This document shows, in pieces, positions 1-8,908 of a stretch of DNA of 64,000 bases. The notes under the pieces are model-generated. The model saw only the letters and a program-made list of their open reading frames with translations, was not told where the DNA came from and made no database searches. The position numbers and the translations under genes were made by a program. Source of the DNA: Thermococcus sp. (lineage in GTDB: Archaea > Methanobacteriota_B > Thermococci > Thermococcales > Thermococcaceae); contig NZ_JACDNS010000004.1 of NCBI RefSeq assembly GCF_017656495.1, positions 62,001-126,000 of the forward strand, written 5' to 3'. How positions within the stretch are numbered: position 1 is the first letter of the stretch; the number at the start of each line of letters is the position of its first letter.

Positions 1-651
1 AGCTTTAAGCTCAATCCACTCACCGTTGATTGCTTTAACGCCACCATCCTTGACCATTGAAATTACTCTTTCCGCTATAAGCTCCTTATCGTGAATTACT
101 GCACCTTCCTTGCTCCTTGGAACTAAGGTTCCATCTGGGTTGTAAGCCCTATCAGCAAAAACTTCGTGAGCAACTTTAAGCCCCATCTCCTCGGCAATCT
201 CTAGAGGCTTTGAGAGTGATAATCCTACAAAAATCAGCTTTTTGTCAAAATCTGCTATTCCCTCAAGAACTCCCCTTGCAAGCTCTTCATCTTTGACTAA
301 AGCATTATAGAGAGCTCCATGGGGTTTAACATGTTGCAAAGTTAAGCCCTCTGCTTTAACAAATGCATATAACGCTCCAATTTGGTAAAGAATATAATTT
401 CTTGCTTCCTCTCTTGTTATCTTCATGTATCTCCTGCCAAAGCCCATAAGGTCTGGGTAGCTTGGGTGAGCACCTACTTCAACGCCGTTTTCTTTTGCAA
501 GCTTTACAGTTTTTCTCATTACTAATGGGTCTCCAGCGTGCCAGCCGCATGCAACGTTGGCTGATGTGATGTATTTCATAACTTCCTCGTCCATGCCGAG
601 TTTGTATCTTCCAAAGCTTTCGCCGAGATCAGAATTGAGGTCAACTTTCAT
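1..651 (-). CDS. pxpA: 5-oxoprolinase subunit A (LamB/YcsF family), 3' end outside window
   Basis: Partial gene: 217 residues from the start, with the C-terminus lost at the window edge (family length about 250). The PxpABC enzyme hydrolyses 5-oxoproline (pyroglutamate) to glutamate with ATP. Family motifs are all visible: the N-terminus [40 protein letters not shown] and [10 protein letters not shown]. The ATG at 651 follows a strong GGAGGTGAT. It is the last visible gene of a minus-strand run behind a symporter and its small partner; pxpB and pxpC would be expected just outside the window (inference). Confidence 0.93.
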   Translation of the reverse strand, partial: MKVDLNSDLGESFGRYKLGMDEEVMKYITSANVACGWHAGDPLVMRKTVKLAKENGVEVGAHPSYPDLMGFGRRYMKITREEARNYILYQIGALYAFVKAEGLTLQHVKPHGALYNALVKDEELARGVLEGIADFDKKLIFVGLSLSKPLEIAEEMGLKVAHEVFADRAYNPDGTLVPRSKEGAVIHDKELIAERVISMVKDGGVKAINGEWIELKA

Positions 652-701
652 AATTATCACCTCCACCAAAAGAATGTAAAAATTGAAAGATTAAAAAGGT
701 A

Positions 702-2243
702 TCATGCCTGAAGAACTTTCTTATATGCTTCCATGATTTCAATTTCTTTTTCACTTGGCTTTGTTAGAGCACTGATTATAAGAGCAATTACAACATTTGC
801 GATAACTCCAACAAGTCCCGCAACTGCTGGATGTTCAAGAACTGGAAGGTGCAACTTTCCTCCTATCTGTGGTGATAGAAATGCTGCCAAGATGCTTCCT
901 ACTATTAGTCCCCAGATTGCCCCATTCTTGTTTATATACTTCTTTGTTGTTGGAATGACAGCTTGTAATACTAAAGGTAAGAACTGCAATCCACCAGCAC
1001 ATGCTATTGCAGCTATGTTGAAAATTAAACCTGGCTTAAGTAGAGCGAAGTACCATCCTACAAGGGCCCAGATTATCATGAAAATCCTACTTACGAATAT
1101 ATAGTGGCCCTCATCAGCATCAGGCTTGATGTATTTCTGATAGATATCCCTAACTAAAATCATTGAAGTTGATCCTAAGAATGAGTCGAGAGTTGACATT
1201 GCAGCAGCTGTTGCACCTGCAAGGAGGAAACCTGCTAAAACTGGATTGAGAAGCTTGTATATCATCACTGCAGCAACAGCATCTGCACTTCCATATTGGG
1301 CCTTAAGTGCTGAAATAAACCCTGGTTGTAGTACTCCTGGGACTCCCTTAACATTGGCAACTGCAGCTGAGAGACCTATTAATGCTGCTGCAATGTAGTA
1401 TGTGCTGAGATAAATTGCAGTTCCAATAGCAGAAGCTTTAAGAGACCTTTCATCTTTGGCAATGTAGTATTTAATCCATAAGTGTTGCAAGAGCATCAAA
1501 CCAGGACCATAGATCAAAATTGCTCCCAATGTCTTTTGAGGTGTCCAGTTCATTGTCAAGAGTTTTGGATTGACAGCCCTGACTGAGTCCATTAGAGCTG
1601 TGAATCCTCCTGGAACAAGTTTTCCAACAATTAGAGCAGCTGCAAGGAAGATTCCCAGATACATCCAAATACCCTGCAGAACATCTGTCCAATAGGCCGC
1701 TCTAAGACCTCCGAGGAAGAGGTAAACTGCTGCAACTAAGATTAAAACAAGGGATGCCCACTGGTATGGAATATGCCCCTGGCTTGCAACATCTAAAATT
1801 ATACCCAGTCCCACTGCTTGAACAACTATGTATGCAATGATGAAGAGTGCCATGACAATTGCAGTTATGAGACCAAGAGTTTTACTGTCATAGAAGTCAC
1901 TGAGCATATCTGCAGGTGTTATATGCCCTCTGGCTTTTCCAATCCTGTAGATTCTAGGGCCAACGAGATACATGAATACCCCAGCCAAAACTGTCCAAGC
2001 AGAAGCTACGATCCAGAAGGTAATTCCCGCCGTTGCAAATACTGCTACACTTGTTAAAAAGGCAAATGCACTGTGGTATGTAGCCGCTGTTGCTAAGAAT
2101 GTAACCAGAGTGCTTCCCTTTCTACCAAGAACATAGAAATCTTCCATGGATCTTTTAAGAACTCTACCAGCGAAAATACCAATGCCTATCACAAGAATAC
2201 TGTAAATTACTATAATTGTTGTGGCAATTTGCCATGTCTCCAT
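702..2243 (-). CDS. Sodium:solute symporter (SSS) family permease
   Basis: Polytopic membrane protein of about 513 residues and roughly 13 hydrophobic segments, with SSS-family features (FYVLGRKGSTL near the N-terminus; SAMSTLDS-like AAAMSTLDSFLG in the second half). It imports a solute driven by Na+. The ATG at 2243 is preferred over an upstream in-frame GTG because GGTGGTGAG sits just before it, overlapping the end of the upstream small gene. Its position between that gene and pxpA suggests 5-oxoproline or a related amino acid as substrate; the substrate itself is inferred from context only. Confidence 0.88.
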   Translation of the reverse strand: METWQIATTIIVIYSILVIGIGIFAGRVLKRSMEDFYVLGRKGSTLVTFLATAATYHSAFAFLTSVAVFATAGITFWIVASAWTVLAGVFMYLVGPRIYRIGKARGHITPADMLSDFYDSKTLGLITAIVMALFIIAYIVVQAVGLGIILDVASQGHIPYQWASLVLILVAAVYLFLGGLRAAYWTDVLQGIWMYLGIFLAAALIVGKLVPGGFTALMDSVRAVNPKLLTMNWTPQKTLGAILIYGPGLMLLQHLWIKYYIAKDERSLKASAIGTAIYLSTYYIAAALIGLSAAVANVKGVPGVLQPGFISALKAQYGSADAVAAVMIYKLLNPVLAGFLLAGATAAAMSTLDSFLGSTSMILVRDIYQKYIKPDADEGHYIFVSRIFMIIWALVGWYFALLKPGLIFNIAAIACAGGLQFLPLVLQAVIPTTKKYINKNGAIWGLIVGSILAAFLSPQIGGKLHLPVLEHPAVAGLVGVIANVVIALIISALTKPSEKEIEIMEAYKKVLQA

Positions 2244-2244
2244 C

Positions 2245-2457
2245 TCACTCACCACCTCTCAGATCGTAATATCCCCAGAGAATAAACATGCCTAAGGCAA
2301 TAATCCACCAGATCACTGAGTAGGCGAAGGGTTTGCTCATACCGAGTATCGAGGGTTCTGGTGTATTGAAGAGATATACTGCAAAGGGGAATATCCACAG
2401 CACTATTGTCAAAATCGCTAAATTTCGGTCATTTATCCAAGAGGGTTTTGCACTCAT
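2245..2457 (-). CDS. Small two-TM membrane protein, symporter partner (DUF3311-like)
   Basis: A 70-residue protein with two predicted transmembrane segments (about 14-30 and 45-62) separated by a short loop containing EPSILGMSKP, which resembles small DUF3311-type proteins encoded next to SSS permeases. AAGGAGGG precedes the ATG. Its stop lies one base before the symporter start, so the two are probably translationally coupled. The likely role is an accessory subunit of the symporter; this rests on size, topology and position. A comparable two-gene arrangement occurs at 50.5 kb. Confidence 0.7.
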   Translation of the reverse strand: MSAKPSWINDRNLAILTIVLWIFPFAVYLFNTPEPSILGMSKPFAYSVIWWIIALGMFILWGYYDLRGGE

Positions 2458-2644
2458 CTAAAATCCCTCCTTGGAAATGGTTGCAAGTTGAATTATTATT
2501 TTGAGGATATATAAAGCTTATTTTAAAAAAAGAACTCTTAAAACAGCCCAAAATTAGGGCTGATTTTAATAGCATCGCCAAAGTTAATCTTCTTTACAAA
2601 GTTAAAGTCCCTTAAATGCAATGTAAAATTTCAACGCTATTGTT

Positions 2645-2666
2645 GAGCATTTATAATCGAATGCTC
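2645..2666. promoter_or_regulatory. Inverted repeat in leader of the oxoproline operon
   Basis: GAGCATT and AATGCTC form a perfect 7-bp inverted repeat around the 8-base spacer TATAATCG. It lies in the 296-bp gap between the Lrp-type regulator gene and the small membrane protein gene. No U-rich tract follows it on the minus strand, so an operator for the adjacent regulator is more likely than a terminator. No other gene was recognised in this gap. Confidence 0.35.
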
Positions 2667-2753
2667 TAAAATGATGATAATTTTTGAAATAAAAAGTGCA
2701 CCAATGCATTACAATGTTCAAAGCTAAATAAAAATGATGATGCATGCTATGCT

Positions 2754-3275
2754 TTATTTTAGTCTCTTATCAAAGGCTTTGGGGCTTTGAGTTACTGGTA
2801 GGATTTCATATTCGGCTATATACGGATACCTAGATAGAAACTCATGTACACTTCTTGTTAATACGTGTAAATTTCGCTCAAAGAATCTAAGTAGAACATC
2901 ATATTTTCCAGCATACTCTGCAATTTCAAAGATTTTGTAGTTTTGCTTGGCATCATTAATGAACTGCTCTATATCCTTCTCTGATGCAGTTTTCTCAAAT
3001 TTAACTAGGACATCGGCATATGCCAGATTAAGCTCTTGTAAAATCAAGATTCCAATAATTTGAAGATATCCTCTCTCCTGTAAGAACAAGCGTCTTCTCC
3101 TAACTGTCGTTGCAGAGACGCCAAGTCTTTTGGCAATTTCAGTATCGCTCATTCGTCCATTTTCTCTAAGCAGAAAGTATATTTTGAGATCTAAGTCATC
3201 CAAAATCCCACCAAAGACCTTTCTCCAGAAGTTAAGTTCATCAGTATTTATTGGATAGCGGAATCTTTTATCCAT
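2754..3275 (-). CDS. Lrp/AsnC family transcriptional regulator
   Basis: A 173-residue protein with an N-terminal winged helix-turn-helix (LDLKIYFLLREN, then MSDTEIAKRLGVSATTVRRR) and a C-terminal AsnC/RAM-like ligand-binding domain. The ATG at 3275 is chosen over one 18 bases upstream because GGGGGTGATCAC directly precedes it. It is transcribed toward the symporter-pxpA genes and is the natural candidate to control them in response to an amino acid (inference). Confidence 0.85.
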   Translation of the reverse strand: MDKRFRYPINTDELNFWRKVFGGILDDLDLKIYFLLRENGRMSDTEIAKRLGVSATTVRRRRLFLQERGYLQIIGILILQELNLAYADVLVKFEKTASEKDIEQFINDAKQNYKIFEIAEYAGKYDVLLRFFERNLHVLTRSVHEFLSRYPYIAEYEILPVTQSPKAFDKRLK

Positions 3276-3344
3276 GTGATCACCCCCTGACATTAGAATT
3301 CATTTGAAGAGATAAAGCTTTAACCCTAACGTTGAACTCTTATC

Positions 3345-3836
3345 ATGTTTGTCATTGATGCTGCGATATTCATTCAAGGAATTGATGTTGAAGGATACAC
3401 AACCCCTAAGGTGATTGAAGAAGTTAAAGACCCTGAGTCAAAGCTTTTTTTGGAGAGTTTAATCAGTGCTGGCAAAGTAAAAGTTTTGATGCCTTCAGAG
3501 GGGAGTATTGAGGCTATTAAGACGAAAGCCCTTGAGACAGGAGAATTAGATGAGCTGAGCGAAGCAGATATTGAAGTCCTTGCCCTTGCTTATGAACTAA
3601 AAGCTGTCCTTTTTACTGATGATTACAATCTCCAGAATATTGCCAAAACTCTTGGAATAAAGTTTAAAACGCTTAAAAGGGGCATAAGAAAAGTAATCCG
3701 CTGGAGATATGTATGCATCGGATGTAACAAAAAATTTGACCGTGAGCCACCAGAAGGTATTTGCCCTGATTGTGGGAGCCCTGTTAGGTTACTCCCAAGA
3801 AAGCAGAAGGGAAAGAGAAAGACTAAGAAATCCTAA
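3345..3836 (+). CDS. nob1: rRNA maturation endonuclease Nob1 (PIN domain plus zinc ribbon)
   Basis: A 163-residue protein matching archaeal Nob1 in length and architecture. An N-terminal PIN domain carries acidic active-site residues ([34 protein letters not shown]). A zinc ribbon follows ([10 protein letters not shown] then CPDCG), and the C-terminal tail is very basic. Nob1 cuts the 3' end of 16S rRNA during small-subunit maturation. No ribosome binding site is evident and a short leader is likely. The 3' end overlaps the convergent mannosidase locus by 14 bases. Confidence 0.93.
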   Translation: MFVIDAAIFIQGIDVEGYTTPKVIEEVKDPESKLFLESLISAGKVKVLMPSEGSIEAIKTKALETGELDELSEADIEVLALAYELKAVLFTDDYNLQNIAKTLGIKFKTLKRGIRKVIRWRYVCIGCNKKFDREPPEGICPDCGSPVRLLPRKQKGKRKTKKS

Positions 3837-6800
3837 TTGTTTTAATCTCAAAGGGCTTTAGATTAACTTTTCTACCAACATTTCCAAGTTCCTTGAGCTC
3901 AATCATGTCCATTTCGATACCTCCCCTTGGCAGTTCAACCTCAAGCTCTTCTTTTGATGGATTGTACAGCCTTAGGATATATCCGTTTCCATCTTCTGCT
4001 TTCTTCAACGCTCCAACTACTGCATCCGTCCTCATAAAACTAAATCTCTTAGCTTTTCCTTCAACTCTTCCGGCCGTAACAACCCTAAGCTTTGACCAAA
4101 CTTCCAGTGCTCTCTTGTAAACTTCTCCCTCAAACCAATCTCCCTTGTGAGGATAGATATAATATGTAAATTCACCTTCTCCTAAGTCGCTCCATGGGTT
4201 TGGATAAATTGGCGACTTGAGCAGACTGAGTCCAATCTTTGAGTCCCAATTTGTGTAGCCATGCCTTGACGTACAAATTATAGCAACTCCGTAATCACCA
4301 TCGTAGACATCTGCCCACCTCAAAGCTGGAACCTCAAATTTGGCCTGCTCCCAGGGAGTGTTTCTTACCGCTGGTCTTTCTATTACACCATAAGGAATAT
4401 CATAAAAGGAACTCCAGTTGTGTGTGTTGAAGTTGAACCATGCCTTAAGCAGAATTTCCTTGTCCTTCCAGTCGACTTTAGTCTCAAATTCCAATAATTT
4501 TGATTCCTTGCGGAGCTTTATGAACTGGGTCACCCTTGAACTGCCATAGCCTTTGACTACTTTGATGACCGCAATTAATGGACTCTGGTAAACCACCTTA
4601 GCTTCTTCAAGTGTTTTGAGCTTTTCACCTTGAATCAGGAAGTCCTCATTTATATCCCAAGCATCCCACATACCTGGCGTATCTATATGAGCCATCAAGA
4701 CATTGCTGGTGCTTCTTAATGCCTCTCTCTTATTCTCTTTGTCATAAAGGGAAATCAACTCTCCATCCTTATTTATAACTGCCCTTAGACACTCGTTCTC
4801 AAGTACTATTTTATCTCCTTCAGCCTTGACTTTAATACCTTCTTTGACTTCAATAGGCTCAAAGGCTTTCCAACCCAGAGGTGGAGCCTCAAGGAGGTAA
4901 TATTTTCCATTAACCTCAACTACCTCTCTCCTCTCCCAAGGCAGGTCATTGAAGACTAGGGCACTGCTTTCCTTCTCAGTAATTCTCTCCAATACACTGT
5001 GAATTATTTCCTCTGCTTCTCTGATTACTTTCTTTAAGTCCTCAATGGCCTCATCATAAACTTCCTTTATTGAGGAGCCGGGTAGAACATCATGGAACTG
5101 ATGCAGCAAAACCCTCTTCCAGAGTTTTTCAAGCTTCTCTTTTGGATATTCAACCAGTCCAAGCATCTCAGCTATTGTGCTCCAGATTTCAGCACTCCTC
5201 AAAACTGATTCAGCATCAGCCATGTACTTCTTCATCTTAAGGTTTGTTGTATACGTCCCTCTGTGTACCTCAACGTAAAGTTCGCCTTCCCATGTGGGCA
5301 TCTTATCACTGCATGATTTAAGCTCTGATATATACTCGTCCTCGTACCCTTTGACTATCTTTGGGATGTGAGGCACTTTGTTCATGTGCTTCATCATTTC
5401 AACCATTTCCCATGTAATTCCCCCGCCGCCGTCGCCGTATCCGTAGACATAGAGTAAAAAGGGAACTTCATATTTGTTCTTATAGCGCTTTCACTGCTTG
5501 TAGAGGCTTTTGGCAGTCATTGAAGACTTGTAGCTCATCATAATGTGAACAGGGATTTCTGTTCCATCAATTCCCTTCCATATGAAGGCATGATATGGGA
5601 ACTCGTTTCTTTCGTTCCATAAGAGCTTATATGTAGCAAAGACTTCAATTCCGCTCTTCTTCATTATCTGTGGCAGAGAAGCAGAGAAGCCAAAGGTATC
5701 AGGAAGCCACCCTATCTTTGCTATTCTCCCGAATTTTTCAAGGAAGTATCTTTGGCCGTACAAGAACTGCCTCACGAGAGATTCACCGTCTATAAGCTGA
5801 ACATCACTTTCGACCCACATTCCTCCAGCCAATATCCATTTTCCTTCTCTGACATACTTTTTAACTTTCTCAAAAAGTTCTTTGTCAAGTTTCTCAAGCC
5901 ATTCATAGTACTGAGCTGAGCTTTGGATATATGTTATTCCGTATCTTCTCATGAGCCTCTCAATTGTCGAAAAAGTTCTCAGAATCTTCTGCTTTGTTTC
6001 GGCATATGTCCATAGCCAAGCAGCATCTATGTGAGAATGTGCGAAAGCGTAAGCTTTGCCAATTTTTGGGAATACCCTTCTCAGTCTGGTAAGTGCATCT
6101 TCAAGCTCTTTAAGAATCCTATCAATTTCTTTTAGGTAGTGTTCTCTCTTCGGCTTGGGGATATCTTCAATTTTTCCTTTCATAGCACCAATTCCATACA
6201 CTGCAGAGAGAAACATATAATCAGGTCTGACCTCTCTTACATCAAAGCGTCCAATTTTGAGCTCTTTAATTCCTAAACCTCCATCATAAAGGAGCATTCT
6301 GAGAAGAGTAATTTGCTTAATACTTGGAACGCTCTTAACCCGAATAAGGATATCTGAGAGTTCCTTCATTAAAGCTTCTTTCAAATCTTCTTCCTGGATT
6401 ACCTCAATGAAGCTCACTAAATCAAGCAGTCTTTGAGCTAGGACATAAGGTTCCCACATAATCCCAACGAGCATTGCATAATCAATTTTAATACGCCATT
6501 TGTGGTATCCAAACATTGTTAGAGGAGATACTATGAGCTCAAGTTTATGCTTTCCAGAACGGATTGGAATGTAAGTGTGAACATCATCTATTGTTCCATA
6601 TGCCATTCCGTCAAGTTTTACTAAAGCATTCCCTTCCATAGAGACTTTCAAAAACCATTTAAGGCCATCGTTAGGAACTTCAATCTCCCTTGAAAAGACT
6701 ACCAATGTATTTGGCTCAGCTTCTCTCTGGAATGGTAGCTTTATGGTTTTTCCCTCTGATTCCCACATATTTAGGAGTTTGTATTTCCTAATAGAAGTGG

Positions 6801-6846
6801 CCATTAAATCAAAAGCTTTTCTCTCAATCTCGGCTAAGCCCATCAT
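3823..6846 (-). pseudogene. Alpha-mannosidase, GH38, interrupted by one in-frame TGA
   Basis: Two ORFs (N-terminal part 5491-6846, C-terminal part 3823-5406) lie in the same frame, separated only by a TGA at 5491-5493. The 28 sense codons between the stop and the next ATG encode good GH38 sequence (YKNKYEVPFLLYVYGYGDGG). Read through, the product is about 1007 residues, the normal GH38 length. The N-part has the zinc motif HSHID (H272, D274) and nucleophile D383 in LPDTFGFSASLPQ. The zinc ligand HQFHDVLPGSS lies after the stop, so neither half alone can be active. The enzyme would release alpha-mannose from glycans. Start: tandem ATGs at 6846/6843 behind GGAG, preferred over GTG at 6855. A nonsense mutation of a TGG Trp codon, or a sequencing error, is the simplest reading. 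Confidence 0.9.
5491..5493 (-). other. Premature in-frame TGA inside GH38 gene
   Basis: Codon context is AAG CAG TGA AAG CGC TAT, and the reading frame is continuous on both sides. One G-to-A change from TGG (Trp) accounts for it. No selenocysteine insertion machinery is expected in Thermococcales, and no frameshift is involved. Confidence 0.85.
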
Positions 6847-6949
6847 AGCTATCACACTCCCAAATTTTAAAAGTAGAAGAAAATAAAGCGTCAGCGCTCA
6901 TAGGGTTCTTCATCGCTCCGCTTAAATTTACTCATCATCCGCTATAATT

Positions 6950-7345
6950 TTATCGGATGTAGTATTCAATAAGTTTTCTAAGCTCAAAATTTGGCTTGAC
7001 CTTTTTCCTTAAAAACCTTCTAAGCTGTGTGTTTTCAGCTAAAAGCCCGCTCAGCTCTATAGCCAAAATTTTATTGTCTTCACTAACCCCATAGGCTTTA
7101 TATCTGAGAGGTGCCCACTTCTTTTCAAGTTCATATACCTTTTTTTCGAGCTCTTGCACTTCTCTCTCAAGATTCTGCACGTCTTCATTTGGGGTTTTGA
7201 ATTCTTCAGTAAGAATTATCCTTAAGATATGCTCCTCACTAACCTTGTATTTTTCGCCGAGATCTTTTATTTTCTTCCAGAGGTCTTCATTAATCTCAAC
7301 CTCAATTTTTCCAAATCCTCTTTCAGGTTTTATTTTCAAGCGCAC
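6950..7345 (-). CDS. Hypothetical coiled-coil protein
   Basis: A 131-residue acidic and basic protein with heptad-like repeats in the middle (about residues 55-80, EREVQELEKKVYELEKK), flanked by alpha-helical sequence. The N-terminus resembles a small ribbon-helix-like segment (IEVEINEDLWKKIKDLGEKY). The GTG at 7345 is chosen because GGAGGAG lies nine bases upstream, inside the preceding gene, which it overlaps by 23 bases. It is probably expressed with the neighbouring coiled-coil gene. No family was recognised. Confidence 0.65.
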   Translation of the reverse strand: MRLKIKPERGFGKIEVEINEDLWKKIKDLGEKYKVSEEHILRIILTEEFKTPNEDVQNLEREVQELEKKVYELEKKWAPLRYKAYGVSEDNKILAIELSGLLAENTQLRRFLRKKVKPNFELRKLIEYYIR

Positions 7346-7649
7346 GCTTTTTCTCCTCCAGCTTTTTTCTCAAAGCTGCGTTTTCTTCTCTTAATTTTTC
7401 ACTCATCTCACGCATGAACTCCCTATCCTGCAAGGCTTTTTCATAAAACCTCTCTAGAGCTTCAAGCTGTTCTTCGATCTCTTTTAGCTTTTCCTCAAGC
7501 TTAACTTTTTTCTCATTAAGAAAGGCTTCTCGTTCAGCTTTTAGGGTTTCTTCGGCTTTTTTGAGATTTTCTTCGATTAATTTTATGATTTCCGTCTCGC
7601 TGAGCTTTTTAAGCTCTTTGAACTTCTCTTTTGGAAGAATTATTTCCAT
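7323..7649 (-). CDS. Hypothetical, nearly entirely coiled-coil protein
   Basis: A 108-residue protein, almost all charged helix rich in Lys and Glu, with leucine heptads from about residue 15 to the end. It has no enzymatic motif. The start follows AGGTGAAAC-like sequence after the DNA glycosylase gene (six-base gap). It overlaps the next gene, also coiled-coil, suggesting a co-translated heteromeric pair (inference). Function unknown. Confidence 0.65.
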   Translation of the reverse strand: MEIILPKEKFKELKKLSETEIIKLIEENLKKAEETLKAEREAFLNEKKVKLEEKLKEIEEQLEALERFYEKALQDREFMREMSEKLREENAALRKKLEEKKRALENKT

Positions 7650-7655
7650 TAGGTT

Positions 7656-8477
7656 TCACCTTTTTCTTTTCATTTCAGTCTTCCTGTCATAGCATAAGAT
7701 GTAGAATGCTAATAAGCTCTTCCACTTTCCATAGGGCTCTATAATTTCTCTCACATCTTTTTCTTTTACTTCTTTAGTTCTCTTTCCAAAAATTTTGGCA
7801 ATCCCTCTTCTTAAGCCCAAATCTCCAGCTGGATAAACATTCTTCCTGAGCCCATACAGCAGGAAAAGCTCAGCGCTCCACTTTCCAATTCCTCGAAACT
7901 TTGTAAGATACTTTATTGCTTCTTGCTCTGTTAAATGTTCAAGGCTTAAATTAAGCTTCCCTTTTAAATGAAGCTCAGTAAGTTCTTTGATGTATTCTGC
8001 TCTGTATCCGAGCTTTGCTTTCTTTAGCTCTTCAACACTCAGCTTTGCTATATTCTCTGGCTTTGGAAAAATATATAAACTTCCAATTTTCTTACCGGCT
8101 AACTCAACCAAGTTCCTAATTGTCCTCATGGCAAATTCAAAGCTAACTTGTTGTTGGGCTATTGTCTCAACCAGAGCTTGATACTTATATGGAGCAGCTG
8201 GAATTGTTAATCCATAAAACTCCTCAATAAGGAATGCAAACTTTGAATCCTGAATTTCACTATAAAATTTCTCCAAATCAGTGTTAAGTCCGAGAATGAA
8301 CCTAATTTTCTCTTTTGCATCTTTCTTTTCTTTCGATGAGAGATAATACGGCAAATAAAAATTCTCTCCATCAAAACCAACTATGCCATAATCTAAAGCC
8401 TGCCAAAATATTCCTTTCTCATATCTCCAAGTTTCGTTCTTTATCATCTCGTGGGTTACTTTTTTGAGGTCTATCAT
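7656..8477 (-). CDS. HhH-GPD DNA glycosylase (AlkA/Ogg-like)
   Basis: About 273 residues with a helix-hairpin-helix (FRGIGKWSAELFLLYGL) followed by the glycosylase loop YPAGDLGLRRG, whose Asp is the expected catalytic residue. IAQQQVSFEFAMRTI matches the conserved helix of AlkA-type enzymes. This base-excision repair enzyme would remove alkylated or oxidised purines. The ATG at 8477 overlaps the stop of the upstream gene (ATGA); an ATG at 8486 is also possible. Substrate class (3-methyladenine or 8-oxoguanine) cannot be decided here. Confidence 0.85.
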   Translation of the reverse strand: MIDLKKVTHEMIKNETWRYEKGIFWQALDYGIVGFDGENFYLPYYLSSKEKKDAKEKIRFILGLNTDLEKFYSEIQDSKFAFLIEEFYGLTIPAAPYKYQALVETIAQQQVSFEFAMRTIRNLVELAGKKIGSLYIFPKPENIAKLSVEELKKAKLGYRAEYIKELTELHLKGKLNLSLEHLTEQEAIKYLTKFRGIGKWSAELFLLYGLRKNVYPAGDLGLRRGIAKIFGKRTKEVKEKDVREIIEPYGKWKSLLAFYILCYDRKTEMKRKR

Positions 8478-8761
8478 TTTAACCATTGATCAAGTTTGAC
8501 TGGATTTTCCTTTATATCCTTTAGGGTAGATACATAAAGGCGTTTCCTATCTTGAGAACGCTTAATTTCCAATTCACCTGCTTCCTCTAAGAACAACATG
8601 ATTTCTTTGATCTCTCTGTCTTTTATTCCAAACTGTTCCCTTAGGAATTCCCAAAATGGCTCTCTATTTGAGTACTTTGCTGCATTTCGTATAACCTTCC
8701 ATGCGATTTTAATTTTTTCATTCCCTTTAACAACCTTAAACTTCTTAATTTCCTCCCTCAT
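8474..8761 (-). CDS. Hypothetical small winged-helix-like protein
   Basis: A 95-residue basic protein; the predicted helices and LEEAGELEIKRSQDRKRLYV resemble a winged-helix wing, but no family was recognised. A TATA-like TTTATAG sits at 8791-8797 on the opposite strand, giving a short or leaderless transcript. It overlaps the DNA glycosylase start by four bases, so the two are probably coupled. A role in nucleic acid binding is possible but unproven. Confidence 0.6.
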   Translation of the reverse strand: MREEIKKFKVVKGNEKIKIAWKVIRNAAKYSNREPFWEFLREQFGIKDREIKEIMLFLEEAGELEIKRSQDRKRLYVSTLKDIKENPVKLDQWLK

Positions 8762-8809
8762 AATCCATCAGTAAAAGATCTCGCTCCTTCTTTATAGTTT
8801 TTTCGAGAT

Positions 8810-8879
8810 TTCAACCTAATTTCAACATGAATCTAAACGTTAGTAAAAAAATCTGAGAGAAAACTTTAATTAGGTTGAA
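8810..8879. repeat. 12-bp inverted repeat in divergent promoter
   Basis: TTCAACCTAATT (8810-8821) and its exact complement AATTAGGTTGAA (8868-8879) flank a 46-base spacer in the 147-bp region between the divergent 8474-8761 and 8909-10258 genes. An extra half copy, TTCAAC, follows the left arm (8821-8826). The right arm overlaps the likely TATA region of the protease operon. A pair of regulator sites is the simplest reading. Confidence 0.5.
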
Positions 8880-8908
8880 GAAACAAATTTTATACAAGGT
8901 GGTGATAA

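Noticed and set aside
2680-2740. ATGATGA-like boxes suggesting a C/D guide RNA near 2.7 kb
   Set aside because: Two ATGATGA-type sequences are present but no matching CTGA boxes at the required spacing.
5491-5493. TGA as selenocysteine codon
   Set aside because: No selenocysteine system is expected in Thermococcales, and GH38 enzymes have no such residue; Trp is the usual outcome of a one-base change.
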